Shown here one piece after another: positions 28,100-36,650 of a DNA stretch of 64,000 nucleotides. A program made the translations under genes and the position numbers. Below the pieces are notes generated by a model. The model was not told the DNA's origin and did no database searches. It worked only from the letters and a program-made list of their open reading frames with translations. Every line of letters starts with the position of its first letter. The first letter of the stretch is position 1. The stretch is taken from the NCBI GenBank assembly GCA_965199705.1, contig OZ241359.1, positions 1,550,001 to 1,614,000 on the forward strand, given 5' to 3'. This DNA comes from Azophilus sp965199705 (GTDB taxonomy: Bacteria; Pseudomonadota; Gammaproteobacteria; Pseudomonadales; Azotimanducaceae).

Positions 28100-28969
28100 A
28101 TGCGATTTCTGAGCTTCTCGCTCGCGGGTCGAGCATCCTTCGGCGCTGTTCTGGGAGACCGCGTCATTGACCTTGGCGCGCGCCATCCAGAACTGCCCGA
28201 TCTGCGGGCGGCCTTGCGTCAGCAACGTTTGCGCGAGCTGGCGCGGGAGGCCGAGCGCGCCGAGGGCGATGCGCTCCTCACCGAGATCCAGTTCCTGCCC
28301 GTGATTCCCAACCCGGAGAAGATTCTCTGTATCGGCATGAATTATCGCAATCGGGATCAGGAGTACGCGCCGGACCTTGGTCGCGCCGATGCGGTCTATC
28401 CCAGCGTATTCATGCGCAGCCGTGAATCCCTGGTCGGCCATGAGCAGCCGATTCTCTTGCCGCCAGAATCGGAGCAGCTCGACTACGAAGGCGAAATCGT
28501 GCTGGTCGCAGGGCGCCCGGGTCGGCGCATCGCGGAGGCCGAGGCGCACCGTTTCGTGGCTGGCATGACGCTGATGAACGAGGGCACGGTGCGGGATTGG
28601 CTGCGCCATGGACGCTTCAATGTCACCCAGGGCAAGAACTTCGCCAGCTCTGGCGCGCTCGGCCCCCTTCTGGTAACGGCGGACGAGGTGGATCCATTCA
28701 CGGCGTTGCAGATACGAACACAAGTCAATGGAGAAGAGCGCCAGAACGACAACACGGCCAATCTGCTGTATCCCTTCCGCTACCTGTTGGCCTATCTGTC
28801 CACATTCGCGCCCCTGCAGCCAGGCGACCTGATTGCCACCGGCACGCCGACAGGCGCTGGCGTCAGCTTCACACCGCCACGATTCCTGAAGCCTGGCGAT
28901 CGCGTGGAAGTAACGGCCCCTGGTCTGGGCGTACTCAGCAACCCGGTAGTGGCAGAGGAGATGGTCTGA
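28100..28969 (+). CDS. Fumarylacetoacetate hydrolase family protein
   Basis: A 289-residue protein of the FAH fold. The ATG at 28100 was chosen because residues MRFLSFSLAGRASFG begin the family N-terminus; the frame is open upstream without motifs. Metal-binding residues are expected in YPSVFMRSRESLVGHEQPI and EQLDYEGEIVLVAGRPG, the E-x-E motif. The core also carries NFASSGALGPLLVTADEV and the C-terminal LIATGTPTGAGVSFTPPRFL. The family cleaves C-C bonds of acylpyruvates or isomerises/decarboxylates 5-carboxymethyl-2-oxo-hept-3-ene-dioate type compounds. Its stop is directly followed by the ATG of a 2-oxo-alkenoate hydratase gene, so the two act in one meta-cleavage-like route. The exact substrate is unknown. 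Confidence 0.87.
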   Translation: MRFLSFSLAGRASFGAVLGDRVIDLGARHPELPDLRAALRQQRLRELAREAERAEGDALLTEIQFLPVIPNPEKILCIGMNYRNRDQEYAPDLGRADAVYPSVFMRSRESLVGHEQPILLPPESEQLDYEGEIVLVAGRPGRRIAEAEAHRFVAGMTLMNEGTVRDWLRHGRFNVTQGKNFASSGALGPLLVTADEVDPFTALQIRTQVNGEERQNDNTANLLYPFRYLLAYLSTFAPLQPGDLIATGTPTGAGVSFTPPRFLKPGDRVEVTAPGLGVLSNPVVAEEMV

Positions 28970-29773
28970 ATGTTGACGGAACAACAGATCCGCGAGCTCG
29001 CTGCTCGGCTCGACGAGGCTGAACGAAACTGCGTGCAGACGCCGCCGTTGACCGCCGCCTACCCTGATCTCGACATGGACGACGCCTACGCCGTGCAGTC
29101 CGCCTGGCTGGCGCTGAAACATGCCCGTGGCGCAAGTCTTTCCGGCTACAAGGTCGGCCTCACTTCTCGGGCCATGCAGGAGGCCATGGGGATCGATACC
29201 CCGGATTATGGCGTGCTGTTGACGGAGATGGCCGTGGCCAATGGCGCGAGCCTCGTGGCGGCCAGCTATCTCGACCCGAGAATCGAGGCGGAGTTCGCCT
29301 TCGTGCTTGACAAGCCGCTCTTCGGGGAAACGGTCAGCCGGACCGACGTGCTTGATGCCACGGCCTATGTTGTGCCGGCGCTGGAACTCATCGCCGCCCG
29401 CAGTTGGCGACAGGATCCGAAGACTGGTCGGCCGAGAACCGTGTTCGATACCATTGCCGACAATGCCGCAGCCGCAGCCTATGTGGCCGGCGACGTGCGG
29501 GTTTCAGCGGATGAGCTGGACCTGGCCTGGGCCGGCGCCCTTGTCGCCTGCAATGGCGAGGTGCTGGAAACCGGACTCGGCGGCGCGGTGATGGGGCATC
29601 CCGCAGAGGGGATACGCTGGCTTTGCCGGCGATTTGCGCGACACGGCGTCGGCTTGCAGCCGGGTCAGTTCCTGCTTTCAGGATCCTTCACCCGGCCGGT
29701 GGCGGTATCGGCAGGGGATCAAGTGATTGCCGACTACGGCCCGTTGGGCCAGATCCGCGTCCAATTCGAGTAA
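28970..29773 (+). CDS. 2-keto-4-pentenoate / 2-oxohept-4-ene-1,7-dioate hydratase family protein
   Basis: A 267-residue hydratase of the MhpD/HpaH family, which adds water to 2-oxo-alkenoates produced by ring cleavage. It contains SGYKVGLTSRAMQEAMGID (substrate-loop helix), DPRIEAEFAFVLDKPL with the metal-binding E-x-E, ALELIAARSW (Asp/Glu cluster region) and GVGLQPGQFLLSGSFTRPV (C-terminal barrel). The ATG follows the upstream TGA with no gap, so translation is coupled to the FAH-like gene. A RidA-like gene follows five bases later. This order suggests a lower-pathway operon for homoprotocatechuate-type or similar dicarboxylic intermediates, though no ring-cleavage dioxygenase is in the window. 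Confidence 0.87.
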   Translation: MLTEQQIRELAARLDEAERNCVQTPPLTAAYPDLDMDDAYAVQSAWLALKHARGASLSGYKVGLTSRAMQEAMGIDTPDYGVLLTEMAVANGASLVAASYLDPRIEAEFAFVLDKPLFGETVSRTDVLDATAYVVPALELIAARSWRQDPKTGRPRTVFDTIADNAAAAAYVAGDVRVSADELDLAWAGALVACNGEVLETGLGGAVMGHPAEGIRWLCRRFARHGVGLQPGQFLLSGSFTRPVAVSAGDQVIADYGPLGQIRVQFE

Positions 29774-29778
29774 GCGCC

Positions 29779-30156
29779 ATGTCCGCCCGTCGCAGCATTG
29801 AAATCGCAGGGCTCAGCCATCGCACCCCCATACCGGCGGCGAGCCGCGTCGGGCCACTGCTGGCCTCGAGCGTCATCGCGCCGTTCAATCCGGACACGCG
29901 CCAGACGCCGTCAACGGCTACCGACCAGTTCGCCAACATATTCCGGCATGCAGGGTTGATCCTGGCGGAGGCGGGAGGCGATTGGAGACACATTGTCAAG
30001 ATGGAGTTCTGGGTGCCGGATGCGGCCAGCCGACCGGCCCTTGATCCCATCTGGCTGGCGCACTTCCCGAAACCCGAATCCCGTCCGGCCCGGCACACGC
30101 ACGTGGGTCAGGCGAATCGCATCAGCGCCAGCTTTCTGGCCTGGATCGACGACTGA
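29779..30156 (+). CDS. RidA/YjgF-family protein
   Basis: A 125-residue small trimeric-type protein of the YER057c/YjgF (RidA) family. Members deaminate reactive enamines/imines, and relatives act as 2-aminomuconate deaminase or dienelactone-type helpers in catabolic operons. The ATG at 29779 lies five bases after the hydratase stop. Recognisable parts are the N-terminal TPIPAASRVGPLLASSVI strand pair, the helix DQFANIFRHAGLILAEAGG and the conserved HIVKMEFWVPDA. The C-terminal end HTHVGQANRISASFLAWI lacks the usual RidA arginine in the R-x-x-V context. Association with the FAH and hydratase genes points to a catabolic role. Confidence 0.82.
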   Translation: MSARRSIEIAGLSHRTPIPAASRVGPLLASSVIAPFNPDTRQTPSTATDQFANIFRHAGLILAEAGGDWRHIVKMEFWVPDAASRPALDPIWLAHFPKPESRPARHTHVGQANRISASFLAWIDD

Positions 30157-30214
30157 AGCGCAGCCATCGGGCGGGCCTTGCAGTCCGCTCAACCGGATAT
30201 TTTCCGAGAGTCGC

Positions 30215-30237
30215 GGCCTTGCGTTCGTTCGCAAGCC
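30215..30237. other. Hairpin upstream of the nuclease array
   Basis: GGCCTTGCG and CGCAAGCC pair around TTCGTT with a one-base bulge. It is located between the RidA-like gene and the first array copy, with no T-run. A short sequence similar to the GCAATAT element (CCGGATATTTTCCG) lies 25 bases upstream. It may end the upstream operon. Confidence 0.4.
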
Positions 30238-30296
30238 AGCGCAGTGTGGTACTTTTGGCCGGTTGATGATCTCTGTTGTCCGCCAGCCGAGCTGCC

Positions 30297-31892
30297 ATGA
30301 CCCAGCCCACGCGCCTGCCCATCGGCATCCAGAGCTTCCGCGAGATTCGGGAGGATGGCTGCCACTACGTGGACAAGACACCACACATCAAGCGGCTGGT
30401 TGACAGCGGCAAGCACTACTTCCTGTCCCGGCCGCGTCGGTTCGGCAAGAGCCTGCTGCTGAACACCATCCAGGAGTTGTTCGAGGGCAGCGAGTCGCTG
30501 TTCCGGGGTCTGCATATCCACAACCGCTGGAACTGGGACGCGCCGCATCCGGTCGTGCGGCTGGATTTTGGCGGCGGGCGCTTCAACACCACGGAGCGGC
30601 TGCGGGGGAATGTTCTCAACCAGCTTCGGGCGCAGGCGCGGGAGTCCGGTGTGGAAGTCGGAAGCGACGAGCCGCCGGAGATGTTCTGGAACCTCATCCG
30701 CGCCCTGCACGCCAAGACTGGCCAGCGGGTGGTGGTGCTGGTGGACGAGTACGACAAGCCGATCCTGGACCCGCTGACCGCCGTGGATGGCTCCCGCGAG
30801 CAGGCGCGCCGCAACCGCGACGATCTGCGGGCGCTGTACGGCAACATCAAGACGCTGGATGCGCACATCCGCTTCTCGTTTCTGACGGGGGTGAGCAAGT
30901 TCAGCAAGGTGAGCCTGTTCTCGGAGTTGAACAACCTCAAGGACATCACGCTGGACCCCAGATACGCGGCCATCTGCGGCTACACGGAGGCGGATCTGGA
31001 TGCGGTGTTCGCACAGGAGCTTGAAGGGCTGGACCGGGCGCGGGTGCGCGAGTGGTACAACGGCTACAACTGGCGGGGGCAGGACAAGGATCGGGTGTAC
31101 AACCCGTTTGACGTGCTGTTGCTGCTGGATGAGCGTGAGTTTGCGGCGCACTGGTTCGAGACGGGTTCGCCGGCGTTTCTGATCGAGCATCTGAAGGCGC
31201 ACGGCGTTGGCCCGTTGGACCTGGATGGCCGGGTGGCTTCTTCGGACCTGCTGTCTGCGTTCGATGTAGAGCACATCAGCCCGGAGGCGCTGCTGTTCCA
31301 GACGGGCTACCTGACGATTCTCGGGGAAGAGACGGCAGGGAATGAGGTGCTGTACAGCCTCGGCTACCCGAACCTTGAAGTCCGCATGGCGCTCAACAGG
31401 CGCCTGCTGGCGTCCATCGGCTGGCCCCAGGCAGCGGAATCGGAACGCCGCCGCTTGTTCTGGCGCGCCTTGGAGTCGGCGGACTTTGCGGGCATCGAAG
31501 CGCAATTGACGGCGCTGTTTGCGAGCATCCCGCACGACTGGCACAGGCGCAACGAAATTGCTCGCTACGAGGGCTATTACGCGGGCATTGTCTATGCGTG
31601 GTTCACGGGCTTTGGCGCCTCGGTGGTGGCGGAGGACACCAGCGCGGTGGGCCGCGTTGACCTGTCGGTGCGCGTAGCCGGGCAGGTGTTTCTGTTCGAG
31701 TTCAAGGTGGTGGAGCAGGCAGGGGCAGGCAAGGCGCTGGCGCAGTTGAAGGCGCGCGGCTACGCGGCGAAGCACGCAGGCCGCGGCGAGCCGGTGCATC
31801 TGGTAGGCATCGAGTTCAGCAGCGAGGAGCGCGCCCTGGTTGACTTCAAGACGGAGACTGTCGGCCAAGGCCGCCAAGTTGATTCGCCATGA
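30297..31892 (+). CDS. AAA-ATPase-like / PD-(D/E)XK nuclease protein, array copy A
   Basis: A 531-residue two-domain protein of the DUF1703 group. The N-terminal AAA-ATPase-like domain carries a Walker A at FLSRPRRFGKSLLL (Lys51, Ser52) and a Walker B at VVVLVDEYDKPI (Asp150, Glu151). The C-terminal PD-(D/E)XK domain has the active-site pattern GRVDLSV...FEFKVVE (Asp about 463, Glu about 476, Lys about 478). Proposed functions for the family (nuclease, defence, mobile-element related) are unproven. The ATG at 30297 aligns with all other copies. It has two extra residues (NWRGQDKDRVY against NWRGDERVY) and shares its C-terminal third with copy D. Its 3' end lacks the TAA of copies B, C and E, so the protein extends nine residues and overlaps copy B as ATGA. 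Confidence 0.88.
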   Translation: MTQPTRLPIGIQSFREIREDGCHYVDKTPHIKRLVDSGKHYFLSRPRRFGKSLLLNTIQELFEGSESLFRGLHIHNRWNWDAPHPVVRLDFGGGRFNTTERLRGNVLNQLRAQARESGVEVGSDEPPEMFWNLIRALHAKTGQRVVVLVDEYDKPILDPLTAVDGSREQARRNRDDLRALYGNIKTLDAHIRFSFLTGVSKFSKVSLFSELNNLKDITLDPRYAAICGYTEADLDAVFAQELEGLDRARVREWYNGYNWRGQDKDRVYNPFDVLLLLDEREFAAHWFETGSPAFLIEHLKAHGVGPLDLDGRVASSDLLSAFDVEHISPEALLFQTGYLTILGEETAGNEVLYSLGYPNLEVRMALNRRLLASIGWPQAAESERRRLFWRALESADFAGIEAQLTALFASIPHDWHRRNEIARYEGYYAGIVYAWFTGFGASVVAEDTSAVGRVDLSVRVAGQVFLFEFKVVEQAGAGKALAQLKARGYAAKHAGRGEPVHLVGIEFSSEERALVDFKTETVGQGRQVDSP

Positions 31893-33454
31893 CCCAGCCC
31901 ACACGCCTGCCCATTGGCATCCAGAGCTTTCGCGAGATTCGGGAGGATGGCTGCCACTACGTGGACAAGACACCACACATCAAGCGGCTGGTTGACAGCG
32001 GCAAGCACTACTTCCTGTCGCGCCCGCGTCGGTTCGGCAAAAGCCTGCTGCTGGACACCATCCAGGAGTTGTTCGAGGGCAGCGAGCCGCTGTTCCGGGA
32101 TTTGCATATCCACAGCCGCTGGAACTGGGACGCGCCGCATCCGGTCGTGCGGCTGGATTTTGGTGGTGGGCGCTTCAACACCACGGAGCGGCTGCGCGGG
32201 AATGTTCTCAACCAGCTTCGGGCGCAGGCGCGGGAGGCCGGTGTGGAAGTCGGAAGCGACGAGCCGCCGGAGATGTTCTGGAATCTCATCCGCGCCCTGC
32301 ACGCCAAGACCGGCCAGCGGGTGGTGGTGCTGGTGGACGAGTACGACAAGCCGATCCTGGACCCGCTGACCGCTGTGGATGGCTCCCGCGAGCAGGCGCG
32401 CCGCAACCGCGATGAGTTGCGGGCGCTGTACGGCAACATCAAGACGCTGGACGCGCACATCCGCTTCTCGTTTCTGACGGGGGTGAGCAAGTTCAGCAAG
32501 GTGAGCCTGTTCTCGGAGTTGAACAACCTGGATGACATCACGCTGGACCCTGACTACGCGACCATCTGCGGTTACACGGAGGCGGATCTGGATGCGGTGT
32601 TCGCGCAGGAGCTTGAGGGACTGGATCGGGCGCGGGTGCGCGAGTGGTACAACGGCTACAACTGGCGGGGCGATGAGCGGGTGTACAACCCCTTCGACGT
32701 GTTGCTGCTGCTGAAGAAGCGTGAGTTTGCGGCGCACTGGTTCGAGACGGGTTCGCCGGCGTTTCTGATCGAGCATCTGAAGGCGCATGGCGTTGGCCCG
32801 TTGGACCTGGATGGCCGGGTGGCTTCTTCGGATCTGCTGTCTGCGTTCGATGTGGAGCACATCAGCCCGGAGGCGCTGCTGTTCCAGACGGGCTATTTGA
32901 CAATTGTGGATGAGGCGAGACGGACGGGCGGAATCCGCTACCGGCTTGGCTACCCGAACATGGAGGTGCGGATAGCGCTCAACGAGCGCCTGCTGGCGTC
33001 TATCGGCTGGGAGCGGGCGCGGGATCTGGGCAGCCGGGACCGGTTCATGGACGCGCTGGAGGCAGCGGACTTCGAGGGTATGAAGGCGCAGTTGGAGGCG
33101 CTGTTTGCGAGCATCCCGCACGACTGGCACAGGCGCAATGAAATTGCTCGCTACGAGGGCTACTACGCGAGCATTGTGTACGCCTGGTGTGCAGCTTCCG
33201 GGGCCTTGGTGACAGCGGAGGATACGAGTGCAGCAGGCCGTGTGGACCTGTCGGTGCGCGCTGGCGGGCAGGTATTCCTGTTCGAGTTCAAGGTGGTGGA
33301 GCAGGCAGGGGCAGGCAAGGCGCTGGCGCAGTTGAAGGCGCGCGGCTACGCCGCGAAGCACGCAGGCAGTGGCAAACCAGTGCATCTGGTAGGCATCGAG
33401 TTCAGCAGCGAGGAGCGCGCCCTGGTTGACTTCAAGACGGAGACTATCGGCTAA
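31889..33454 (+). CDS. AAA-ATPase-like / PD-(D/E)XK nuclease protein, array copy B
   Basis: A 521-residue paralogue with the same N-terminal block as copies A and D (REIREDGCHYVDKTPHIKR) but the C-terminal third of copies C and E (ASIGWERARDLGSRDRF). Walker A Lys51/Ser52, Walker B Asp150/Glu151, and PD-(D/E)XK Asp453, Glu466 and Lys468 are all intact. The start overlaps the copy A stop by four bases (ATGA), so it is probably translated by reinitiation. The stop is TAA at 33452-33454, followed by 20 bases and the ATG of copy C. No good ribosome-binding site precedes it, which fits coupling. Confidence 0.88.
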   Translation: MTQPTRLPIGIQSFREIREDGCHYVDKTPHIKRLVDSGKHYFLSRPRRFGKSLLLDTIQELFEGSEPLFRDLHIHSRWNWDAPHPVVRLDFGGGRFNTTERLRGNVLNQLRAQAREAGVEVGSDEPPEMFWNLIRALHAKTGQRVVVLVDEYDKPILDPLTAVDGSREQARRNRDELRALYGNIKTLDAHIRFSFLTGVSKFSKVSLFSELNNLDDITLDPDYATICGYTEADLDAVFAQELEGLDRARVREWYNGYNWRGDERVYNPFDVLLLLKKREFAAHWFETGSPAFLIEHLKAHGVGPLDLDGRVASSDLLSAFDVEHISPEALLFQTGYLTIVDEARRTGGIRYRLGYPNMEVRIALNERLLASIGWERARDLGSRDRFMDALEAADFEGMKAQLEALFASIPHDWHRRNEIARYEGYYASIVYAWCAASGALVTAEDTSAAGRVDLSVRAGGQVFLFEFKVVEQAGAGKALAQLKARGYAAKHAGSGKPVHLVGIEFSSEERALVDFKTETIG

Positions 33455-33474
33455 GGCCGCCAAGTTGATTCACC

Positions 33475-35040
33475 ATGACCCAGCCCACGCGCCTGCCCAT
33501 CGGCATCCAGAGCTTCCGCAAGCTGCGGGAGGACGGCCTGCACTATGTGGACAAGACAGCGCACATTGAGCGGCTGGCGGAATCGGGTTCCTGCTACTTC
33601 CTGTCGCGCCCGCGGCGGTTTGGGAAAAGCCTGCTGCTGGACACCATCCAGGAGTTGTTCGAGGGCAGCGAGCCGCTGTTCCGGGGTTTGCATATCCACG
33701 GGCGCTGGAACTGGGACGCGCCGCATCCGGTCGTGCGGCTGGATTTTGGCGGCGGGCGCTTCAACACCACGGAGCGGCTGCGCGGGAATGTTCTCAACCA
33801 GCTTCGGGCGCAGGCGCGGGAGGCCGGTGTGGAAGTCGGAAGCGACGAGCCGCCGGAGATGTTCTGGAATCTCATCCGCGCCCTGCACGCCAAGACTGGC
33901 CAGCGGGTGGTGGTGCTGGTGGACGAGTACGACAAGCCGATCCTGGACCCGCTGACCGCTGTGGATGGTTCCCGCGAGCAGGCGCGCCGCAACCGCGACG
34001 ATCTGCGGGCGCTGTACGGCAACATCAAGACGCTGGACGCGCACATCCGCTTCTCGTTTCTGACGGGGGTGAGCAAATTCAGCAAGGTGAGCCTGTTCTC
34101 GGAGTTGAACAACCTGGATGACATCACGCTGGACCCTGACTACGCGACCATCTGCGGCTACACGGAGGCGGATCTGGATGCGGTGTTCGCGCAGGAGCTT
34201 GAAGGTCTGGATCGGGCGCGGGTGCGCGAGTGGTACAACGGCTACAACTGGCGGGGCGATGAGCGGGTGTACAACCCCTTCGACGTGTTGCTGCTGCTGA
34301 AGAAGCGTGAGTTTGCGGCGCACTGGTTCGAGACGGGTTCGCCGGCGTTTCTGATCGAGCATCTGAAGGCGCATGGCGTTGGCCCGTTGGACCTGGATGG
34401 CCGAGTGGCTTCTTCGGATCTGCTGTCTGCGTTCGATGTGGAGCACATCAGCCCGGAGGCGCTGCTGTTCCAGACGGGCTATTTGACAATTGTGGATGAG
34501 GCGAGACGGACGGGCGGAATCCGCTACCGGCTTGGCTACCCGAACATGGAGGTGCGGATAGCGCTCAACGAGCGCCTGCTGGCGTCTATCGGCTGGGAGC
34601 GGGCGCGGGATCTGGGCAGCCGGGACCGGTTCATGGACGCGCTGGAGGCAGCGGACTTCGAGGGTATGAAGGCGCAGTTGGAGGCTCTGTTTGCGAGCAT
34701 CCCGCACGACTGGCACAGGCGCAATGAAATTGCTCGCTACGAGGGCTACTACGCGAGCATTGTGTACGCCTGGTGTGCAGCTTCCGGGGCCTTGGTGACA
34801 GCGGAGGATACGAGTGCAGCAGGCCGTGTGGATCTGTCGGTGCGCGCTGGCGGGCAGGTATTTCTGTTCGAGTTCAAGGTGGTGGAGCAGGCAGGGGCAG
34901 GCAAGGCGCTGGCGCAGTTGAAGGCGCGCGGCTACGCCGCGAAGCACGCAGGCAGTGGCAAACCAGTGCATCTGGTGGGCATCGAGTTCAGCAGCGAGGA
35001 GCGCGCCCTGGTTGACTTCAAGACGGAGACTATCGGCTAA
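33475..35040 (+). CDS. AAA-ATPase-like / PD-(D/E)XK nuclease protein, array copy C
   Basis: A 521-residue paralogue almost identical to copy B from residue 45 on. Its N-terminal block is of the second type (RKLREDGLHYVDKTAHIER, then LAESGSCYFLSRPRR), shared with copy E. All motif residues of the ATPase and nuclease domains are present. It begins 20 bases after the copy B stop and ends in TAA 20 bases before copy D. The N-terminal switch from type 1 to type 2 within an otherwise copy-B-like gene is one of the clear crossovers in the array. Confidence 0.88.
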   Translation: MTQPTRLPIGIQSFRKLREDGLHYVDKTAHIERLAESGSCYFLSRPRRFGKSLLLDTIQELFEGSEPLFRGLHIHGRWNWDAPHPVVRLDFGGGRFNTTERLRGNVLNQLRAQAREAGVEVGSDEPPEMFWNLIRALHAKTGQRVVVLVDEYDKPILDPLTAVDGSREQARRNRDDLRALYGNIKTLDAHIRFSFLTGVSKFSKVSLFSELNNLDDITLDPDYATICGYTEADLDAVFAQELEGLDRARVREWYNGYNWRGDERVYNPFDVLLLLKKREFAAHWFETGSPAFLIEHLKAHGVGPLDLDGRVASSDLLSAFDVEHISPEALLFQTGYLTIVDEARRTGGIRYRLGYPNMEVRIALNERLLASIGWERARDLGSRDRFMDALEAADFEGMKAQLEALFASIPHDWHRRNEIARYEGYYASIVYAWCAASGALVTAEDTSAAGRVDLSVRAGGQVFLFEFKVVEQAGAGKALAQLKARGYAAKHAGSGKPVHLVGIEFSSEERALVDFKTETIG

Positions 35041-35060
35041 GGCCGCCAAGTTGATTCGCC

Positions 35061-36650
35061 ATGACCCAGCCCACGCGCCTGCCCATTGGCATCCAGAGCT
35101 TCCGCGAGATTCGGGAGGATGGCTGCCACTACGTGGACAAGACACCACACATCAAGCGGCTGGTTGACAGCGGCAAGCACTACTTCCTGTCGCGCCCGCG
35201 GCGGTTTGGGAAAAGCCTGCTGCTGGACACCATCCAGGAGTTGTTCGAGGGCAGCGAGTCGCTGTTCCGGGGTCTGCATATCCACAGCCGCTGGAACTGG
35301 GACGCGCCGCATCCGGTCGTGCGGCTGGATTTTGGTGGTGGGCGCTTCAACACCACGGAGCGGCTGCGCGGGAATGTTCTCAACCAGCTTCGGGCGCAGG
35401 CACGGGAGGCCGGTGTGGAAGTCGGAAGCGACGAGCCGCCGGAGATGTTCTGGAATCTCATCCGCGCCCTGCACGCCAAGTCTGGCCAGCGGGTGGTGGT
35501 GCTGGTGGACGAGTACGACAAGCCGATCCTGGACCCACTGACCGCCGTGGATGGTTCCCGCGAGCAGGCGCGCCGCAACCGCGACGAGTTGCGGGCGCTG
35601 TACGGCAACATCAAGACGCTGGACGCGCACATCCGCTTCTCGTTTCTGACGGGGGTGAGCAAGTTCAGCAAGGTGAGCCTGTTTTCGGAACTGAACAACC
35701 TGGACGACATCACGCTGGACCCTGACTACGCGACCATCTGCGGCTACACGGAGGCGGATCTGGATGTGGTGTTCGCGCAGGAGCTTGAAGGGCTGGATCG
35801 GGCGCGGGTGCGCGAGTGGTACAACGGCTACAACTGGCGGGGCGATGAGCGGGTGTACAACCCCTTCGACGTGTTGCTGCTGCTGAAGAAGCGTGAGTTT
35901 GCGGCGCACTGGTTCGAGACGGGTTCGCCGGCGTTTCTGATCGAGCATCTGAAGGCGCACGGCGTTGGCCCACTGGATCTGGATGGCCGGGTGGCTTCTT
36001 CGGAGCTGCTGTCTGCGTTCGATGTGGAGCACATCAGCCCGGAGGCGCTGCTGTTCCAGACCGGATACCTGACGATTCTCGGGGAAGAGACGGCAGGGAA
36101 TGAGGTGCTGTACAGCCTCGGCTACCCGAACCTTGAAGTCCGCATGGCGCTCAACAGGCGCCTGCTGGCGTCCATCGGCTGGCCCCAGGCAGCGGAATCG
36201 GAACGCCGCCGCTTGTTCTGGCGCGCCTTGGAGTCGGCGGACTTTGCGGGCATCGAAGCGCAATTGACGGCGCTGTTTGCGAGCATCCCGCACGACTGGC
36301 ACAGGCGCAACGAAATTGCTCGCTACGAGGGCTATTACGCGGGCATTGTCTATGCGTGGTTCACGGGCTTTGGCGCCTCGGTGGTGGCGGAGGACACCAG
36401 CGCGGTGGGCCGCGTTGACCTGTCGGTGCGCGTAGCCGGGCAGGTATTTCTGTTCGAGTTCAAGGTGGTGGAGCAGGCAGGGGCAGGCAAGGCGCTGGCG
36501 CAGTTGAAGGCGCGCGGCTACGCGGCGAAGCACGCAGGCCGCGGCGAGCCGGTGCATCTGGTAGGCATCGAGTTCAGCAGCGAGGAGCGCGCCCTGGTTG
36601 ACTTCAAGACGGAGACTGTCGGCCAAGGCCGCCAAGTTGATTCACCATGA
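35061..36650 (+). CDS. AAA-ATPase-like / PD-(D/E)XK nuclease protein, array copy D
   Basis: A 529-residue paralogue. The N-terminal block is type 1 (as A and B). The middle, with NWRGDERVYNPF and LLLLKKREF, follows copies B and C. From about residue 338 on it matches copy A (LGEETAGNEVLYSLGYPN, then ASIGWPQAAESERRRLF). Like copy A it has CAA where B, C and E have TAA, so it extends nine residues (ending RQVDSP) and overlaps copy E as ATGA. Active-site residues of both domains are intact. Confidence 0.88.
   Translation: MTQPTRLPIGIQSFREIREDGCHYVDKTPHIKRLVDSGKHYFLSRPRRFGKSLLLDTIQELFEGSESLFRGLHIHSRWNWDAPHPVVRLDFGGGRFNTTERLRGNVLNQLRAQAREAGVEVGSDEPPEMFWNLIRALHAKSGQRVVVLVDEYDKPILDPLTAVDGSREQARRNRDELRALYGNIKTLDAHIRFSFLTGVSKFSKVSLFSELNNLDDITLDPDYATICGYTEADLDVVFAQELEGLDRARVREWYNGYNWRGDERVYNPFDVLLLLKKREFAAHWFETGSPAFLIEHLKAHGVGPLDLDGRVASSELLSAFDVEHISPEALLFQTGYLTILGEETAGNEVLYSLGYPNLEVRMALNRRLLASIGWPQAAESERRRLFWRALESADFAGIEAQLTALFASIPHDWHRRNEIARYEGYYAGIVYAWFTGFGASVVAEDTSAVGRVDLSVRVAGQVFLFEFKVVEQAGAGKALAQLKARGYAAKHAGRGEPVHLVGIEFSSEERALVDFKTETVGQGRQVDSP

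Noticed and set aside
25927..28170. 747-codon open frame on the plus strand opposite mfd
   Set aside because: Mfd on the minus strand has complete helicase motifs; the opposite frame has none.
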